Origin: Eubacteriales bacterium
Lineage (GTDB): Bacteria; Bacillota; Clostridia; Oscillospirales; Oscillospiraceae
NCBI GenBank assembly: GCA_030536255.1
Contig: JAUNQI010000001.1
Location: 101,902 to 164,771 of the forward strand
Direction: 5' to 3'
DNA length: 62,870 nucleotides
Shown: in pieces, positions 25,309-34,350 of the stretch
How positions within the stretch are numbered: position 1 is the first letter of the stretch
Layout: each line of letters opens with the position of its first letter
Program-made: the position numbers and the translations under genes
The notes under the pieces: generated by a model
Seen by the model: the letters and a program-made list of their open reading frames with translations, nothing else
Told to the model about the DNA's origin: nothing
Databases searched by the model: none

Positions 25309-26876
25309 TATCTATTTTTTATTTCTGCTGTTTTTAGGGCAACAGCTTCTGCGCACCGGACCCCGTCAACTGCCGCCGAGGTGATGCCTCCTGCATACCC
25401 GGCACCCTCTCCGCAGGGAAACAGACCTTCAACCTCTGATTCAAAGCCATCTCCCCGAAGAATCCTTACAGGAGAGGATGAACGGGTCTCAGGCACTGTT
25501 AGTACGGCCTCCGGATATGAAAAACCATGTATTTTCTTTTCAAATTCCGGAATTGCCTCAGCAAGTACTGTTGTTATCTTCTCCGGGAGAACACATCGGA
25601 TATCCCCCCACCGGACACCCGGCTGATACGTCGGAAGAATCCGACCAGCGCCAATACTCTCCCTGTTATTAAGAAAATCGCCGACAAGCTGCGCCGGAGC
25701 ATAGTAATTCCCGCATACTGAGCCATATTCATATGCTTTTTTCTCGATATCTCTCTGCCAGATCATACCGGCCAAAACACCACTTCCGGGAAATTCCTCC
25801 GGATGGACATTCACCAGCAGCGCAGAATTTGAGTTTACTCCGCTGCGGCCTGAATAGCTCATTCCATTTGTACAGACTCTTCCAGTCTCACTCGCCGCAG
25901 CAATTACATACCCTCCGGGACACATACAAAAGCTGTACGCACTTGATCCATTGGGAAAATGAACACTTACTGAATAGTCTGCAGGAGGAAGGTCTCTTCT
26001 TTCTTTCCCATACTGAGCAATATTTAGCTCTCTCTGGAGATGCTCGATTCTGGTTCCCATAGAAAAGATTTTTCTTTCCATCGGGACGTATGCTCTTTCC
26101 AGCATCTCGAAAGTATCTCTCGCCGAATGACCTATTGAGAGAATAAGATTCCTGCAGCTGATCAGCTTTTCACCATCGATGCCGGAAACCGTTATTCCCG
26201 TCAGTTTACCATTTTCAATAATCAGATCACTTAGCTTTGTTTCAAAGAACACTTCTCCCCCGAGGGAAATAATCTCTTCTCTGAATTTCTTTACTACATG
26301 AATCAGAACATCCGTCCCTATATGCGGTTTTGAATCGTACAGTACGCTTTCATTCGCCCCATGCTTATAGAATTCCCCCAGCACATAGGATATCCGCTTA
26401 TCATGTGTTCCAGTATTCAGCTTACCGTCAGAAAAGGTTCCAGCTCCCCCTTCTCCGAACTGCACATTGCTTTCCGGGTCAAGTACCCCAGTTTCTTTGA
26501 ACAGCTCTACCGCCTTTTGTCGTTTCTCAACTTTCTGACCTCGTTCTATGATAATTGGACGCAGCCCGCATCTTGCAAGCACCAGACCAGCAAACATCCC
26601 TGCAGGGCCGAACCCGACAACCACCGGTCTTGGGCCATCATAGTCTTTTACAAATAACGGTTCCTCAGGCTTTTCATCTTCAGCATCGTCAGTTGATATT
26701 TTGACAGTACATATATAGTGGATATCATTTTTCTTCCTGGCGTCGAGAGATTTTTTTATAAGCTTCCAGCTTTTTATGTTGTCCGGAGAAATTTTCAGTT
26801 TTTTTGCGGCATTATTTCTGAGGTTCCCGATTGGCTCTCCCGGCATCAGCCGAAGTTCATGTACAGTTTCTGTCAT
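25308..26876 (-). CDS. FAD-dependent oxidoreductase (COG2509-type dehydrogenase)
   Basis: Flavoprotein of 522 residues. A roughly 90-residue N-terminal domain with the motif LKISPDNIKSWKLIKKSLDAR precedes a Rossmann site (VVVGFGPAGMFAGLVLARCG), a QFGEGGAGTFSDGKLNTG segment and C-terminal FPCGEGAGYAGGITSAAVDG. This matches the widespread, poorly characterised NAD(FAD)-utilising dehydrogenases of anaerobes. Substrate unknown. Its ATG overlaps the stop of the upstream flavoprotein gene by four bases, so the two are translationally coupled. Confidence 0.88.
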   Translation of the reverse strand: MTETVHELRLMPGEPIGNLRNNAAKKLKISPDNIKSWKLIKKSLDARKKNDIHYICTVKISTDDAEDEKPEEPLFVKDYDGPRPVVVGFGPAGMFAGLVLARCGLRPIIIERGQKVEKRQKAVELFKETGVLDPESNVQFGEGGAGTFSDGKLNTGTHDKRISYVLGEFYKHGANESVLYDSKPHIGTDVLIHVVKKFREEIISLGGEVFFETKLSDLIIENGKLTGITVSGIDGEKLISCRNLILSIGHSARDTFEMLERAYVPMERKIFSMGTRIEHLQRELNIAQYGKERRDLPPADYSVSVHFPNGSSAYSFCMCPGGYVIAAASETGRVCTNGMSYSGRSGVNSNSALLVNVHPEEFPGSGVLAGMIWQRDIEKKAYEYGSVCGNYYAPAQLVGDFLNNRESIGAGRILPTYQPGVRWGDIRCVLPEKITTVLAEAIPEFEKKIHGFSYPEAVLTVPETRSSSPVRILRGDGFESEVEGLFPCGEGAGYAGGITSAAVDGVRCAEAVALKTAEIKNR

Positions 26877-28081
26877 TTTCCGAGTCTCCCTGCAGTATAT
26901 CCGCTAGCCCATGCCCACTGCAAATTATAGCCCCCGCAGTCTCCATCTATATCAAGCACCTCACCGCAGGCGAATAAATGCTTATTAAGTCTGCTTTCCA
27001 AAGTTTCCGGAACAAATTCTTTTGTTAGTATTCCTCCTGCAGTGACCTGCGCATTATCAAAACTATCCGTTCCTTTTACGTTCATTTCAAAGTTCTTTGC
27101 AGAATGAGCAAGCTCCCAAATTTGTTTCGTATTCATATCCCCTATGATTTCAGATGGACGCAATCCGGAATACTTAACCAATACGAGCCCCAAACGACTC
27201 TGCAGAATACCGGTAAAGAAATTGGAATTTTCCAGATTGGGTGTCAGTTTCTTTCTCCGGACTAACATTTCAGCCACTTCAGATTCACTCAGATCCCGAA
27301 GAAAATCAATGGTTACTTTCCCGCCATTTACTGATGCCTCTCTTGAAATATCAAAAGCTGCCGGCCCGGATATACCGTTTTCTGTAAACTGAAGCTCTCC
27401 TGTGCCTTCAGCTTGAAGATATTCTCCGGAATATAGGCTAACCTTTGCTTCAGCACGAATCCCTTTCAACGAGCGTGGATAGTCTGTATCTGTTCTAATC
27501 GGCACTAACGCCGGGTAAAGCTTGGAACAATGATGCCCCAAAGATTTTAGGAGATCATACCCGTCTCCCACGCCTCCGATTTTCCCTCCGGCTTTTCCAC
27601 CGCAGGCGATAATCAGATAATCAGCAGTATATTCCGATTCCGCGGAATGGATCTCAAATTTTCCTTTATTGCAGCTGACACTCAGGATTGGTTCTGACAA
27701 ATGTATTTCCACTCCGGCACTCTGAAGTGCAAATCTGAGTACATCAAGAACCGAACCTGCCGAATCCGAAAGAGGATAAACTCGACCACCATACTGCTCC
27801 ACGCACAAAAGGCCAAGCTCCGAGAATATTTCCAAGATCTTCCTCGGCGGGAGTTTTTCCAGCACCGGCCTTACGAAAGCAGGTTCCGCCCCATGGTAAT
27901 TGGATACAGATGCTCCTGTATTTGTGAAGTTGCACCGTCCGTTTCCTGTAGCCATCAGTTTTCTTCCTATTCTGGCCTGCCGCTCAAAAAGTATTACTTT
28001 CTGAGATTCGGTTTCCGCTGCCGTCAGAGCCGCAAGCATCCCTGATGCTCCTCCTCCAATTACTGCAACTGTACTCTTCAT
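26873..28081 (-). CDS. NAD(P)/FAD-dependent oxidoreductase, HI0933/BaiN family
   Basis: Flavoprotein of 402 residues. It starts with the FAD-binding fingerprint VAVIGGGASGMLAALTAAE, then GRKLMATGNGRCNFTN, a signature of the HI0933/YhiN/BaiN family, and ends with FACGEVLDIDGDCGGYNLQW and an ASGYTAGRLG tail. Some members reduce double bonds of bile-acid intermediates, but most are uncharacterised, so the substrate is left open. First gene of a two-flavoprotein operon with its own promoter, divergent from the CotH cassette. Confidence 0.92.
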   Translation of the reverse strand: MKSTVAVIGGGASGMLAALTAAETESQKVILFERQARIGRKLMATGNGRCNFTNTGASVSNYHGAEPAFVRPVLEKLPPRKILEIFSELGLLCVEQYGGRVYPLSDSAGSVLDVLRFALQSAGVEIHLSEPILSVSCNKGKFEIHSAESEYTADYLIIACGGKAGGKIGGVGDGYDLLKSLGHHCSKLYPALVPIRTDTDYPRSLKGIRAEAKVSLYSGEYLQAEGTGELQFTENGISGPAAFDISREASVNGGKVTIDFLRDLSESEVAEMLVRRKKLTPNLENSNFFTGILQSRLGLVLVKYSGLRPSEIIGDMNTKQIWELAHSAKNFEMNVKGTDSFDNAQVTAGGILTKEFVPETLESRLNKHLFACGEVLDIDGDCGGYNLQWAWASGYTAGRLGK

Positions 28082-28119
28082 TTTCTCTGATTTCCTCGTT
28101 TCTTTGCTAACTCATTTTT

Positions 28120-28148
28120 ATTATAACAAGCGACCGAAAAAACTTCAA
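28120..28148 (-). promoter_or_regulatory. Promoter of the two-flavoprotein operon
   Basis: Minus-strand TTGAAG (28143-28148), 17-base spacer, TATAAT (28120-28125). Confidence 0.78.
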
Positions 28149-28165
28149 TCTCAAAGCCCGGTGAA

Positions 28166-28194
28166 TTGACCTTCATCAGAAAATCATGTATAAT
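28166..28194 (+). promoter_or_regulatory. Promoter of the CotH/VTC/DUF4956 cassette
   Basis: TTGACC (28166-28171), 17-base spacer, TATAAT (28189-28194), divergent from the flavoprotein promoter. Confidence 0.82.
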
Positions 28195-28235
28195 ATTATG
28201 GTTAAATCGTTATGTTTGAGGTATTTTTAAATACT

Positions 28236-30632
28236 ATGAAAAATAAAATAGTCGTCGTTCTAATGATAATCTTTGCGATATTGCTCAGTTCCTGTGAAAA
28301 TAGCAATGCTTCCGCTGAGCCTTCACCAGAGCCTTCCGTAGTGCCCGTTTCCCCGACTCCTACTCCCATTTTTTATGAGTCTGGAGTTGGAAAAGTTCTG
28401 TTATCGGAAATTATGAGTAAGAATAAAGCAACCATTTCCGATGCCGACGGAGATTTTCCAGACTGGATAGAGCTGGAGAATATCACAGAAAATGATATCA
28501 ATCTCTTCGGGTGGAGTTTAACAGACGGGAAAAACGAGTGGACATTTCCTGATTTTACTCTTTATCAAAAATCACGCGCGATTATATTCGCCTCAAAAAA
28601 GGACAGAACCGATTCCGAACTTCATGCTTCTTTTTCTCTCTCCGAAGGTGATACCGTTAACCTTTTTGACAGGAATAATGATCTTGTCGATTCCTGTACT
28701 ATTTCCAAGGATACCAGCGATGTTTCTCTCATCCGCGACAACAATAACAACTGGGTTTCCTGCGAGTTTCCATCTCCGGGATATGAAAATACTCGCTATG
28801 GTTATGACTTATTCTGTTCCCAGCGAATTGCAGCCGGACCTCTAGTCATTAATGAAGTATGTGTAGACAATTTTTCTGATTATAAGTCCGACACCATTGG
28901 ATATGCGGACTGGGTAGAACTGAAAAACATTTCCGATGAGAGCATTGAGCTCTCAGGCTATTATATATCCGATGATATCGGATTTTTGAAAAGTTATCAA
29001 CTCAGTGGTTCCCTTGGTGCCGGGGAGGTACTCTCTGTTCTCTGCGACAAGGATGCTTCCTCCTATAAAGGCAATATGCATATTGCTCCCTTCTCCCTAA
29101 ATTCTGAAAATGACAGAATATATCTTTCCGATTCTTCCGGTCAGATCATTGATTATACGTCTCTTAAACTCATTCCGTTAAACAAAACATATGGCAGAAT
29201 AGAAGGGCAAAATGGTTTCTTTTATCTGACAGAACCGACCCCGGGTACCCCGAATTCATCAGGTATTCGTTTTTTACCGGAAAAACCCGTACTGTCAGGA
29301 CATGACGGAATATTCAACGGAGTATCTTCTGTAATCGTCGAACTAAACGCCACCGGTGATATTTATTATACCCTCGATGCTTCCAAGCCATCTGCAGATT
29401 CGCTGAAATATACCGGTCCGATTGAACTTTTGGAGACATCTGTCATCCGCGCAATAAATGTTGAATCTGGCGGGATTTCGTCTGAAGAGCTTGTTCTCAG
29501 TTACATCATCAACGAAAATCATGATCTTCCTGTGGCAAGTCTTGTCTGTGGAAGCAGTGATTTTGACAGAATCTATCAATATGGCCAGAAGGATATTGAA
29601 GTACCGGCCTCCATTTCTTTCTATGAGGACTCCGGTTCTTTTACATCCGGATGCGGTGTGAAGATGAACGGAGCCTCCAGCCTTGTACTCAACAAGAAAA
29701 ATCTGTCTCTGCGTTTCCGTGGAAGCTATGGAGCTGAGCAGCTGAATTACGATCTTTTTGGAGGTGGAATTACATCCTTTACAAACCTTGTTCTTCGTGC
29801 AGGACAGGATCAGAACAACACAATTATCCGAAATGAGGCCTGTTATCAGATCGCCCGTGAATTTTCGGACAATGTTCTTACGCTTCGCTTTAAGTATTGT
29901 GTACTGTATATTGACGGGAAATATAACGGAATCTATGCCTTTATTGAAAAGCCGAATGAAGCGTATGCGGCATCCGCCATGGGTGTAAGCAAAGACAGCG
30001 TCGAAGTACTTGAAGCCTCAGTATACAGCAATGCAACCATGTATGCTGACGTAATGCAGTTTGCATATGAAAATGACATGCGCGTTGAGGAGAACTATCG
30101 TGAGCTGTGTAAACACCTCGACATTGACAGTCTGATTGACTGGTCTCTGATTCAGGGATTCCTCGGTAATTACGACCTTGCCAGCGGCAATCTCCGGTAT
30201 GCCCATTCCACAGAAAACGACGGAAAATGGCGGCTCATGCTTTATGATCTGGACTGCGCATTTTCCGGAGTTGATTTCATTATGAACACCGTTATCGCCT
30301 TTGACAGTCAGGTCAGCAACCTGAACAGAATGCTTCTGAAAAGCCCGATATACAGGGAGAAATTCCTTTCCCGCGCTTCTGAAGCATTCAGCTCCGTACT
30401 GACGCAGGATAATATGATATCAATTATTGATGAGCTGTGTACAGTCGTATATCCTGAGGTTGAACGTGATAAGCAGTTTTCCGGTATGAGTACAGAGACC
30501 TGGCAGGCTCATGTTGAAAGTCTCAAAAGTCTTTTAACAGAAAACAACTGGGATGAACACGCCGTCAACAATCTGTGTCATCTGCTCGATGTATCCCCGG
30601 AGGAAAGAACCAAATATTTCGGAGATAAGTAA
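28236..30632 (+). CDS. CotH-kinase-family lipoprotein with lamin-tail domains
   Basis: Exported lipoprotein of about 798 residues. MKNKIVVVLMIIFAILLSSC is a lipoprotein signal with Cys20 as lipid site, then a Pro/Ser/Thr linker. Two lamin-tail-like domains follow (SDADGDFPDWIELENI near residue 65; IGYADWVELKNISDESIELS near 215), then a chitobiase/hexosaminidase C-terminal-type segment (GDIYYTLDASKPSADS) and a CotH kinase domain with GIYAFIEKPNEAYA and MLYDLDCAFSG, the DxD metal-binding site. CotH enzymes phosphorylate Ser residues or act as related kinases. An ATG at 28212 in the same frame is possible. Heads a three-gene cassette. Confidence 0.88.
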   Translation: MKNKIVVVLMIIFAILLSSCENSNASAEPSPEPSVVPVSPTPTPIFYESGVGKVLLSEIMSKNKATISDADGDFPDWIELENITENDINLFGWSLTDGKNEWTFPDFTLYQKSRAIIFASKKDRTDSELHASFSLSEGDTVNLFDRNNDLVDSCTISKDTSDVSLIRDNNNNWVSCEFPSPGYENTRYGYDLFCSQRIAAGPLVINEVCVDNFSDYKSDTIGYADWVELKNISDESIELSGYYISDDIGFLKSYQLSGSLGAGEVLSVLCDKDASSYKGNMHIAPFSLNSENDRIYLSDSSGQIIDYTSLKLIPLNKTYGRIEGQNGFFYLTEPTPGTPNSSGIRFLPEKPVLSGHDGIFNGVSSVIVELNATGDIYYTLDASKPSADSLKYTGPIELLETSVIRAINVESGGISSEELVLSYIINENHDLPVASLVCGSSDFDRIYQYGQKDIEVPASISFYEDSGSFTSGCGVKMNGASSLVLNKKNLSLRFRGSYGAEQLNYDLFGGGITSFTNLVLRAGQDQNNTIIRNEACYQIAREFSDNVLTLRFKYCVLYIDGKYNGIYAFIEKPNEAYAASAMGVSKDSVEVLEASVYSNATMYADVMQFAYENDMRVEENYRELCKHLDIDSLIDWSLIQGFLGNYDLASGNLRYAHSTENDGKWRLMLYDLDCAFSGVDFIMNTVIAFDSQVSNLNRMLLKSPIYREKFLSRASEAFSSVLTQDNMISIIDELCTVVYPEVERDKQFSGMSTETWQAHVESLKSLLTENNWDEHAVNNLCHLLDVSPEERTKYFGDK

Positions 30633-30647
30633 AAATCGGAGAATAAA

Positions 30648-31379
30648 ATGCTGGAAATAAATCATGTATCCGAAAAGAAAGAAACGGCATTTACTTTTAA
30701 ACGTTACGAAAAAAAATATCTTCTTTCAAAGGAGATATACGATCGTTTTATGCTCGCAGCCGGAGAATATATAGTTCCTGATGATTATCACATCAGTCTT
30801 GTAAACAGTATTTATTACGATACTGATGATTATTATCTCATCCGCAATTCTCTGGAAAGGCCGGTTTATAAGGAAAAGCTCCGCGTAAGAAGTTACGGGA
30901 TTCCGGAGAAAGATGGCGTTTCCTTTGTTGAGCTTAAGAAGAAATATGAAGGAATCGTTTATAAGCGCAGAGTTCAGACAACTCCCGTTTCCGCCGAATT
31001 ATGGCTCTCAGGAAAAGCTCCTGCTCCTTACAATACTCAAATCACACGTGAAATAGACTGGTTTTTGAGAATGAATTCTGTTTCCCCAAAGGTAATGGTC
31101 TCCTGTGACAGAGTATCCTGGAAGGGAAGGGATGACCCGGAACTCAGATTTACTTTTGATCATAAAATCCGGACAAGGGATACTGATCTTCATCTCTACA
31201 GCGGATCTTATGGGAATGACCTTCTTCCGGAAGGGAAGATCCTGATGGAAATAAAAATTCCGAATGCTGCACCTATTTGGCTGGCCCATCTGCTCAGCAA
31301 TGAGAGTCTGTTTCCCAGCTCCTATTCAAAATACGGTACCTTTTATAAAAATAAACTCTGGAGTGAATTCAATGCTTAA
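30648..31379 (+). CDS. VTC-domain polyphosphate polymerase family protein
   Basis: A 243-residue soluble protein with the triphosphate-tunnel (VTC) fold. Charged tunnel motifs are KRYEKKYLLS, YKEKLRVRSYG, FVELKKKYEGIVYKRR and ILMEIKIPN, in the order seen in VTC4-type enzymes that make polyphosphate from ATP. It follows the CotH gene by 15 bases and overlaps the DUF4956 gene by eight. The triple is a recurrent gene neighbourhood in bacteria, as I recall it, so polymer synthesis and the exported kinase domain are probably linked. Confidence 0.88.
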   Translation: MLEINHVSEKKETAFTFKRYEKKYLLSKEIYDRFMLAAGEYIVPDDYHISLVNSIYYDTDDYYLIRNSLERPVYKEKLRVRSYGIPEKDGVSFVELKKKYEGIVYKRRVQTTPVSAELWLSGKAPAPYNTQITREIDWFLRMNSVSPKVMVSCDRVSWKGRDDPELRFTFDHKIRTRDTDLHLYSGSYGNDLLPEGKILMEIKIPNAAPIWLAHLLSNESLFPSSYSKYGTFYKNKLWSEFNA

Positions 31380-32034
31380 AACTATTATTACTTCCCCTAT
31401 GACCCTAAGCTGTTTTCTCATCTGTGTTCTGTCCGCTTTTGTTCTCGGTATTTTATCTGCTCTGGTGTTTTCCTCAGGAAACAGATATACCAGCTCCTGG
31501 AAAATTTCCATCGCGCTTCTTCCTGCCGTTGTTACCGTCGTTATTATCATGGTCAACGGAAATCTCGGAGCGGGTGTTGCGGTTGCCGGAACTTTCGCCC
31601 TTACACGATTCAGGAGCCAACCTGGAAGCGCTAAAGAACTCACCGGTCTGTTTTTTGCTGTTGCTCTCGGTCTGATCTGCGGCATGGGATATATCGGACT
31701 GGCGCTGCTGTTTTTCGTTCTGATGTCCTCGGTTGTTCTGCTTCTCACGCATCTGCATTTCGGAGAAGCCGATTCCTCTATACGTATGCTGAAAATAACC
31801 ATTCCAGAAAACCTTGACTATGATGAGATTTTTAATGATCTTTTCGGAGCATATACAAAAATGCATCAGCTGATCCGTGTTAAAACAACTAATATGGGAA
31901 CTATGTATGAGCTCACTTATGAGGTTATCCTGAAAAATCCGGACTCCTCGAAAAAATTCATTGATGAGCTCCGATGCCGCAATGGGAACCTGACAATCAT
32001 CTTCGGCCGGGAAAAAGACACCGGAAGTATGTAA
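31372..32034 (+). CDS. DUF4956 membrane protein
   Basis: A 220-residue protein. The N-terminal half has about four membrane helices, including an intramembrane motif AVAGTFALTRFRSQPGSAKE that is the DUF4956 hallmark. The C-terminal half is soluble (YDEIFNDLFGAYTKMHQL). The ATG at 31372 lies within the end of the VTC gene; starts further upstream would overlap it more. Function unknown. It is likely to be the membrane partner of the VTC protein, for example a conduit or regulator of polyphosphate; this is inference from linkage only. Confidence 0.82.
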   Translation: MLKTIITSPMTLSCFLICVLSAFVLGILSALVFSSGNRYTSSWKISIALLPAVVTVVIIMVNGNLGAGVAVAGTFALTRFRSQPGSAKELTGLFFAVALGLICGMGYIGLALLFFVLMSSVVLLLTHLHFGEADSSIRMLKITIPENLDYDEIFNDLFGAYTKMHQLIRVKTTNMGTMYELTYEVILKNPDSSKKFIDELRCRNGNLTIIFGREKDTGSM

Positions 32035-32045
32035 TCAGCAAATCA

Positions 32046-32312
32046 ATGTTTTATGCCTATATTCTTCGCTGCTGTGACGGTTCCCTTTACTGCGGCTATA
32101 CAAATAATCTTCATCACCGGCTTCAGGCACACAACTCCGGGACCGGGAGCAAATACACAAGATCCCGTCTTCCTGTTGAGCTGATGTACTATGAAACATT
32201 CCCAACAAAAAATGAGGCTATGAGCAGAGAATGGCATCTGAAGCAGCTTTCTCATTCCCAAAAGCTTTCTCTCTTTGAATCAACCCGGAAAGAAACCAGT
32301 AACAACAATTAA
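32046..32312 (+). CDS. GIY-YIG nuclease family protein (UPF0213/YhbQ-like)
   Basis: Small protein of 88 residues consisting of a single GIY-YIG domain: YAYILRCCDGSLYCGYTNNL, with the GIY replaced by AYI-type and YIG by YCG, then RLQAHNSGTGSKYTRSRLP and MSREWHLKQLSH, where the Glu is the metal ligand. These stand-alone proteins are presumed DNA nucleases of unknown role. The ATG at 32046 lies 12 bases past the DUF4956 stop and has no strong binding site, so coupling to that gene is likely. Confidence 0.9.
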   Translation: MFYAYILRCCDGSLYCGYTNNLHHRLQAHNSGTGSKYTRSRLPVELMYYETFPTKNEAMSREWHLKQLSHSQKLSLFESTRKETSNNN

Positions 32313-32360
32313 AAAGCCTTTGCGAGCGCCGTTTATTCGTGAAGCTTCGCAAAGGCTTTT
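32312..32360. terminator. Bidirectional terminator between the GIY-YIG gene and rarA
   Basis: 14-bp stem AAAAGCCTTTGCGA (32312-32325) / TCGCAAAGGCTTTT (32347-32360) between convergent genes. Confidence 0.88.
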
Positions 32361-32373
32361 ATTCTTTTATTTT

Positions 32374-33627
32374 CTATGCTTTTTTAATCCTGTCCCAATA
32401 CGCTTTTGCTGCCTGTTCGGTTTTGTTATCGCCGAACTCATAATACACAGCGTCTTTGATAATATCCGGAAGATACTGCTGGCTCACCCAATGATCCGGG
32501 AAATTATGCGGATACTTATATCCCTGCTCTCTTTCGAACCCGGTTCCGTCTGCATGGACATTCTGAAGTTCTCTGGGGATACTTCCTACTTTCCCTGCCT
32601 GTACATCCGATATTGCGGCGTCTATCGCCATACACGCGGTATTACTTTTCGGACTCGTTGCCAGCAGGATACAGGCCTCCGCAAGTGGAAGCCGGGCCTC
32701 CGGCAGACCAAGCTGCATCGCTGAATCCACACAGGCTTTTACGATGGGAACTGCCTGAGGATATGCCAGACCAATATCTTCGCTGGCAGAGCAAAGAATT
32801 CTCCGGCAGATTCCAATCAGATCCCCCGTTTCTATAGCACGGGCAAGATAATGAAGTGCCGCATCCGGATCTGAACCGCGTAAAGATTTCATCATTGCTG
32901 ACAGAATATCAAAATGTTCATCTCCATCTCTATCATACCGCATAGAGCTTTTCTGTGTAACGGCAACAGCGTCCTCCAGTGAAATCTTCTGTCCGTCAAC
33001 CGCAGCAGAAAACAGCAGTTCCACCGAATTGATTGCTTTTCGGACATCTCCTCCACACGCAAGGGAGATTCTTTCCGTGACACCATCTTCATACCCGATC
33101 TTAACAGCACGGTTCAAATTTTCTATATTCATGGCGCGTTCCACTGCAAGCTTAACATCTTCCGGCAGAACAGGCTTAAACTCAAAAACGGTAGACCGGC
33201 TCAGGATAGCGCCAAACACACAGAAATAAGGGTTCTCCGTTGTTGACGCAATCATAGTTATCCTGCCGTCTTCTATAAACTCCAGAAGACTCTGCTGCTG
33301 TTTTTTATTGAAGTACTGTATTTCATCAAGGTAAAGCAATACCCCTCCAGGAGTAAGGAGGGTATCCAGATCATCTATAATCGCCCGGATATCAGAGATT
33401 CCGGCCGTCGTTGCGTTCAGCTTCCGCAGAGTTCTGTTCGTCTTCTCCGCAATAATTCTGGCAACGGTAGTTTTTCCGGTTCCTGAGGGACCGTAAAAAA
33501 TCATATTCGGTATCTCACCCTTTTCAATTATCCGTCTGAGCATTCCGTTATTCCCCAGGATGTGCTTCTGACCTACTACATTGTCAAGCGAGTCCGGACG
33601 GATCCTGTCCGCAAGCGGCTGATACAT
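32374..33627 (-). CDS. rarA: Replication-associated recombination protein A (AAA+ ATPase)
   Basis: RarA/MgsA/WRNIP1-family ATPase that acts at stalled replication forks. The 417-residue protein has the start PLADRIRPDSLDNVVGQKH, Walker A GPSGTGKTTVA, Walker B LYLDEIQYF, sensor ASTTENPYF, and the C-terminal tetramerisation part (RGSDPDAALHYLARAIETGD). It follows efp, with an intervening hairpin and a GGTGG site. Confidence 0.95.
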   Translation of the reverse strand: MYQPLADRIRPDSLDNVVGQKHILGNNGMLRRIIEKGEIPNMIFYGPSGTGKTTVARIIAEKTNRTLRKLNATTAGISDIRAIIDDLDTLLTPGGVLLYLDEIQYFNKKQQQSLLEFIEDGRITMIASTTENPYFCVFGAILSRSTVFEFKPVLPEDVKLAVERAMNIENLNRAVKIGYEDGVTERISLACGGDVRKAINSVELLFSAAVDGQKISLEDAVAVTQKSSMRYDRDGDEHFDILSAMMKSLRGSDPDAALHYLARAIETGDLIGICRRILCSASEDIGLAYPQAVPIVKACVDSAMQLGLPEARLPLAEACILLATSPKSNTACMAIDAAISDVQAGKVGSIPRELQNVHADGTGFEREQGYKYPHNFPDHWVSQQYLPDIIKDAVYYEFGDNKTEQAAKAYWDRIKKA

Positions 33628-33655
33628 TTTGTTTCACCACCCGAAAAATAAAATC

Positions 33656-33680
33656 AGCGGGGAAGAGAGTCTCCCCCGCT
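33656..33680 (-). terminator. Terminator or attenuator between efp and rarA
   Basis: On the minus strand AGCGGGGGA / TCCCCGCT forms a GC-rich stem with one bulge, followed by GATTTTATTTTT. rarA has no obvious promoter of its own, so partial read-through is possible. Confidence 0.75.
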
Positions 33681-33698
33681 AAAAGAACCGATATTATC

Positions 33699-34262
33699 TT
33701 ATGCTCTGCTGAGATACTCGCCTGTACGGGTATCGACCTTAATCTTCTCACCGGGCTCGATAAACAGAGGAACCTTAATCTCTGCGCCGGTCTCGAGCGT
33801 TGCAGGCTTGGTTGCGTTGGTAGCGGTATTGCCTGCGAATCCAGGATCAGTCTGAGTAACCTCAAGATCTACAAAGAAAGGAGGTTCAACATTAAAGACT
33901 TTTCCTTTATAGGAAAAAATCGTGCATTCCATGTTTTCCTTAACGAACTTGAAGTTATCTCCAAGAACAGCACCGTCAACCGGCTCAAGCTCATAAGTCT
34001 CAGGATTCATGAAATAGTAAAGGTCACCGTCAGAATAGCTGTATTCCATCGGCTGACGATCAATCGTAGCTGTCTCAAACTTTGCAGTGGGGTTATAGGA
34101 AGTCTCAGTTACAGCACCGGTAATAACATTCTTGGACTTGGTACGGACAAATGCAGCACCTTTTCCAGGCTTAACATGCTGGAACTCAACAACCTGCTTA
34201 ACCTGACCATCTTCCTCGTAAGTGACTCCATTGCGGAAATCGCCTGCAGTGATTGTACCCAT
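33699..34262 (-). CDS. efp: Elongation factor P
   Basis: Relieves ribosome stalling at polyproline stretches. The 187-residue protein has three beta domains; the tip loop [12 protein letters not shown] holds Lys at the position that is modified in many bacteria. The end of the protein ([17 protein letters not shown]) is the family signature. CCGGAGGAT precedes the ATG. Polyproline client proteins may include the Pro-rich anchored protein at 45.3-46.0 kb. Confidence 0.97.
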   Translation of the reverse strand: MGTITAGDFRNGVTYEEDGQVKQVVEFQHVKPGKGAAFVRTKSKNVITGAVTETSYNPTAKFETATIDRQPMEYSYSDGDLYYFMNPETYELEPVDGAVLGDNFKFVKENMECTIFSYKGKVFNVEPPFFVDLEVTQTDPGFAGNTATNATKPATLETGAEIKVPLFIEPGEKIKVDTRTGEYLSRA

Positions 34263-34312
34263 TAAATATATCCTCCGGATGAAATAATTTCAGTAATAAT
34301 ACTAACTGATTT

Positions 34313-34341
34313 ATTTTATATTATATTAACATAATTTGCAA
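34313..34341 (-). promoter_or_regulatory. Promoter of efp
   Basis: Minus-strand TTGCAA (34336-34341), 17-base spacer, TAAAAT (34313-34318), in the gap between xpt and efp. Confidence 0.6.
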
Positions 34342-34350
34342 GATTTTTCT

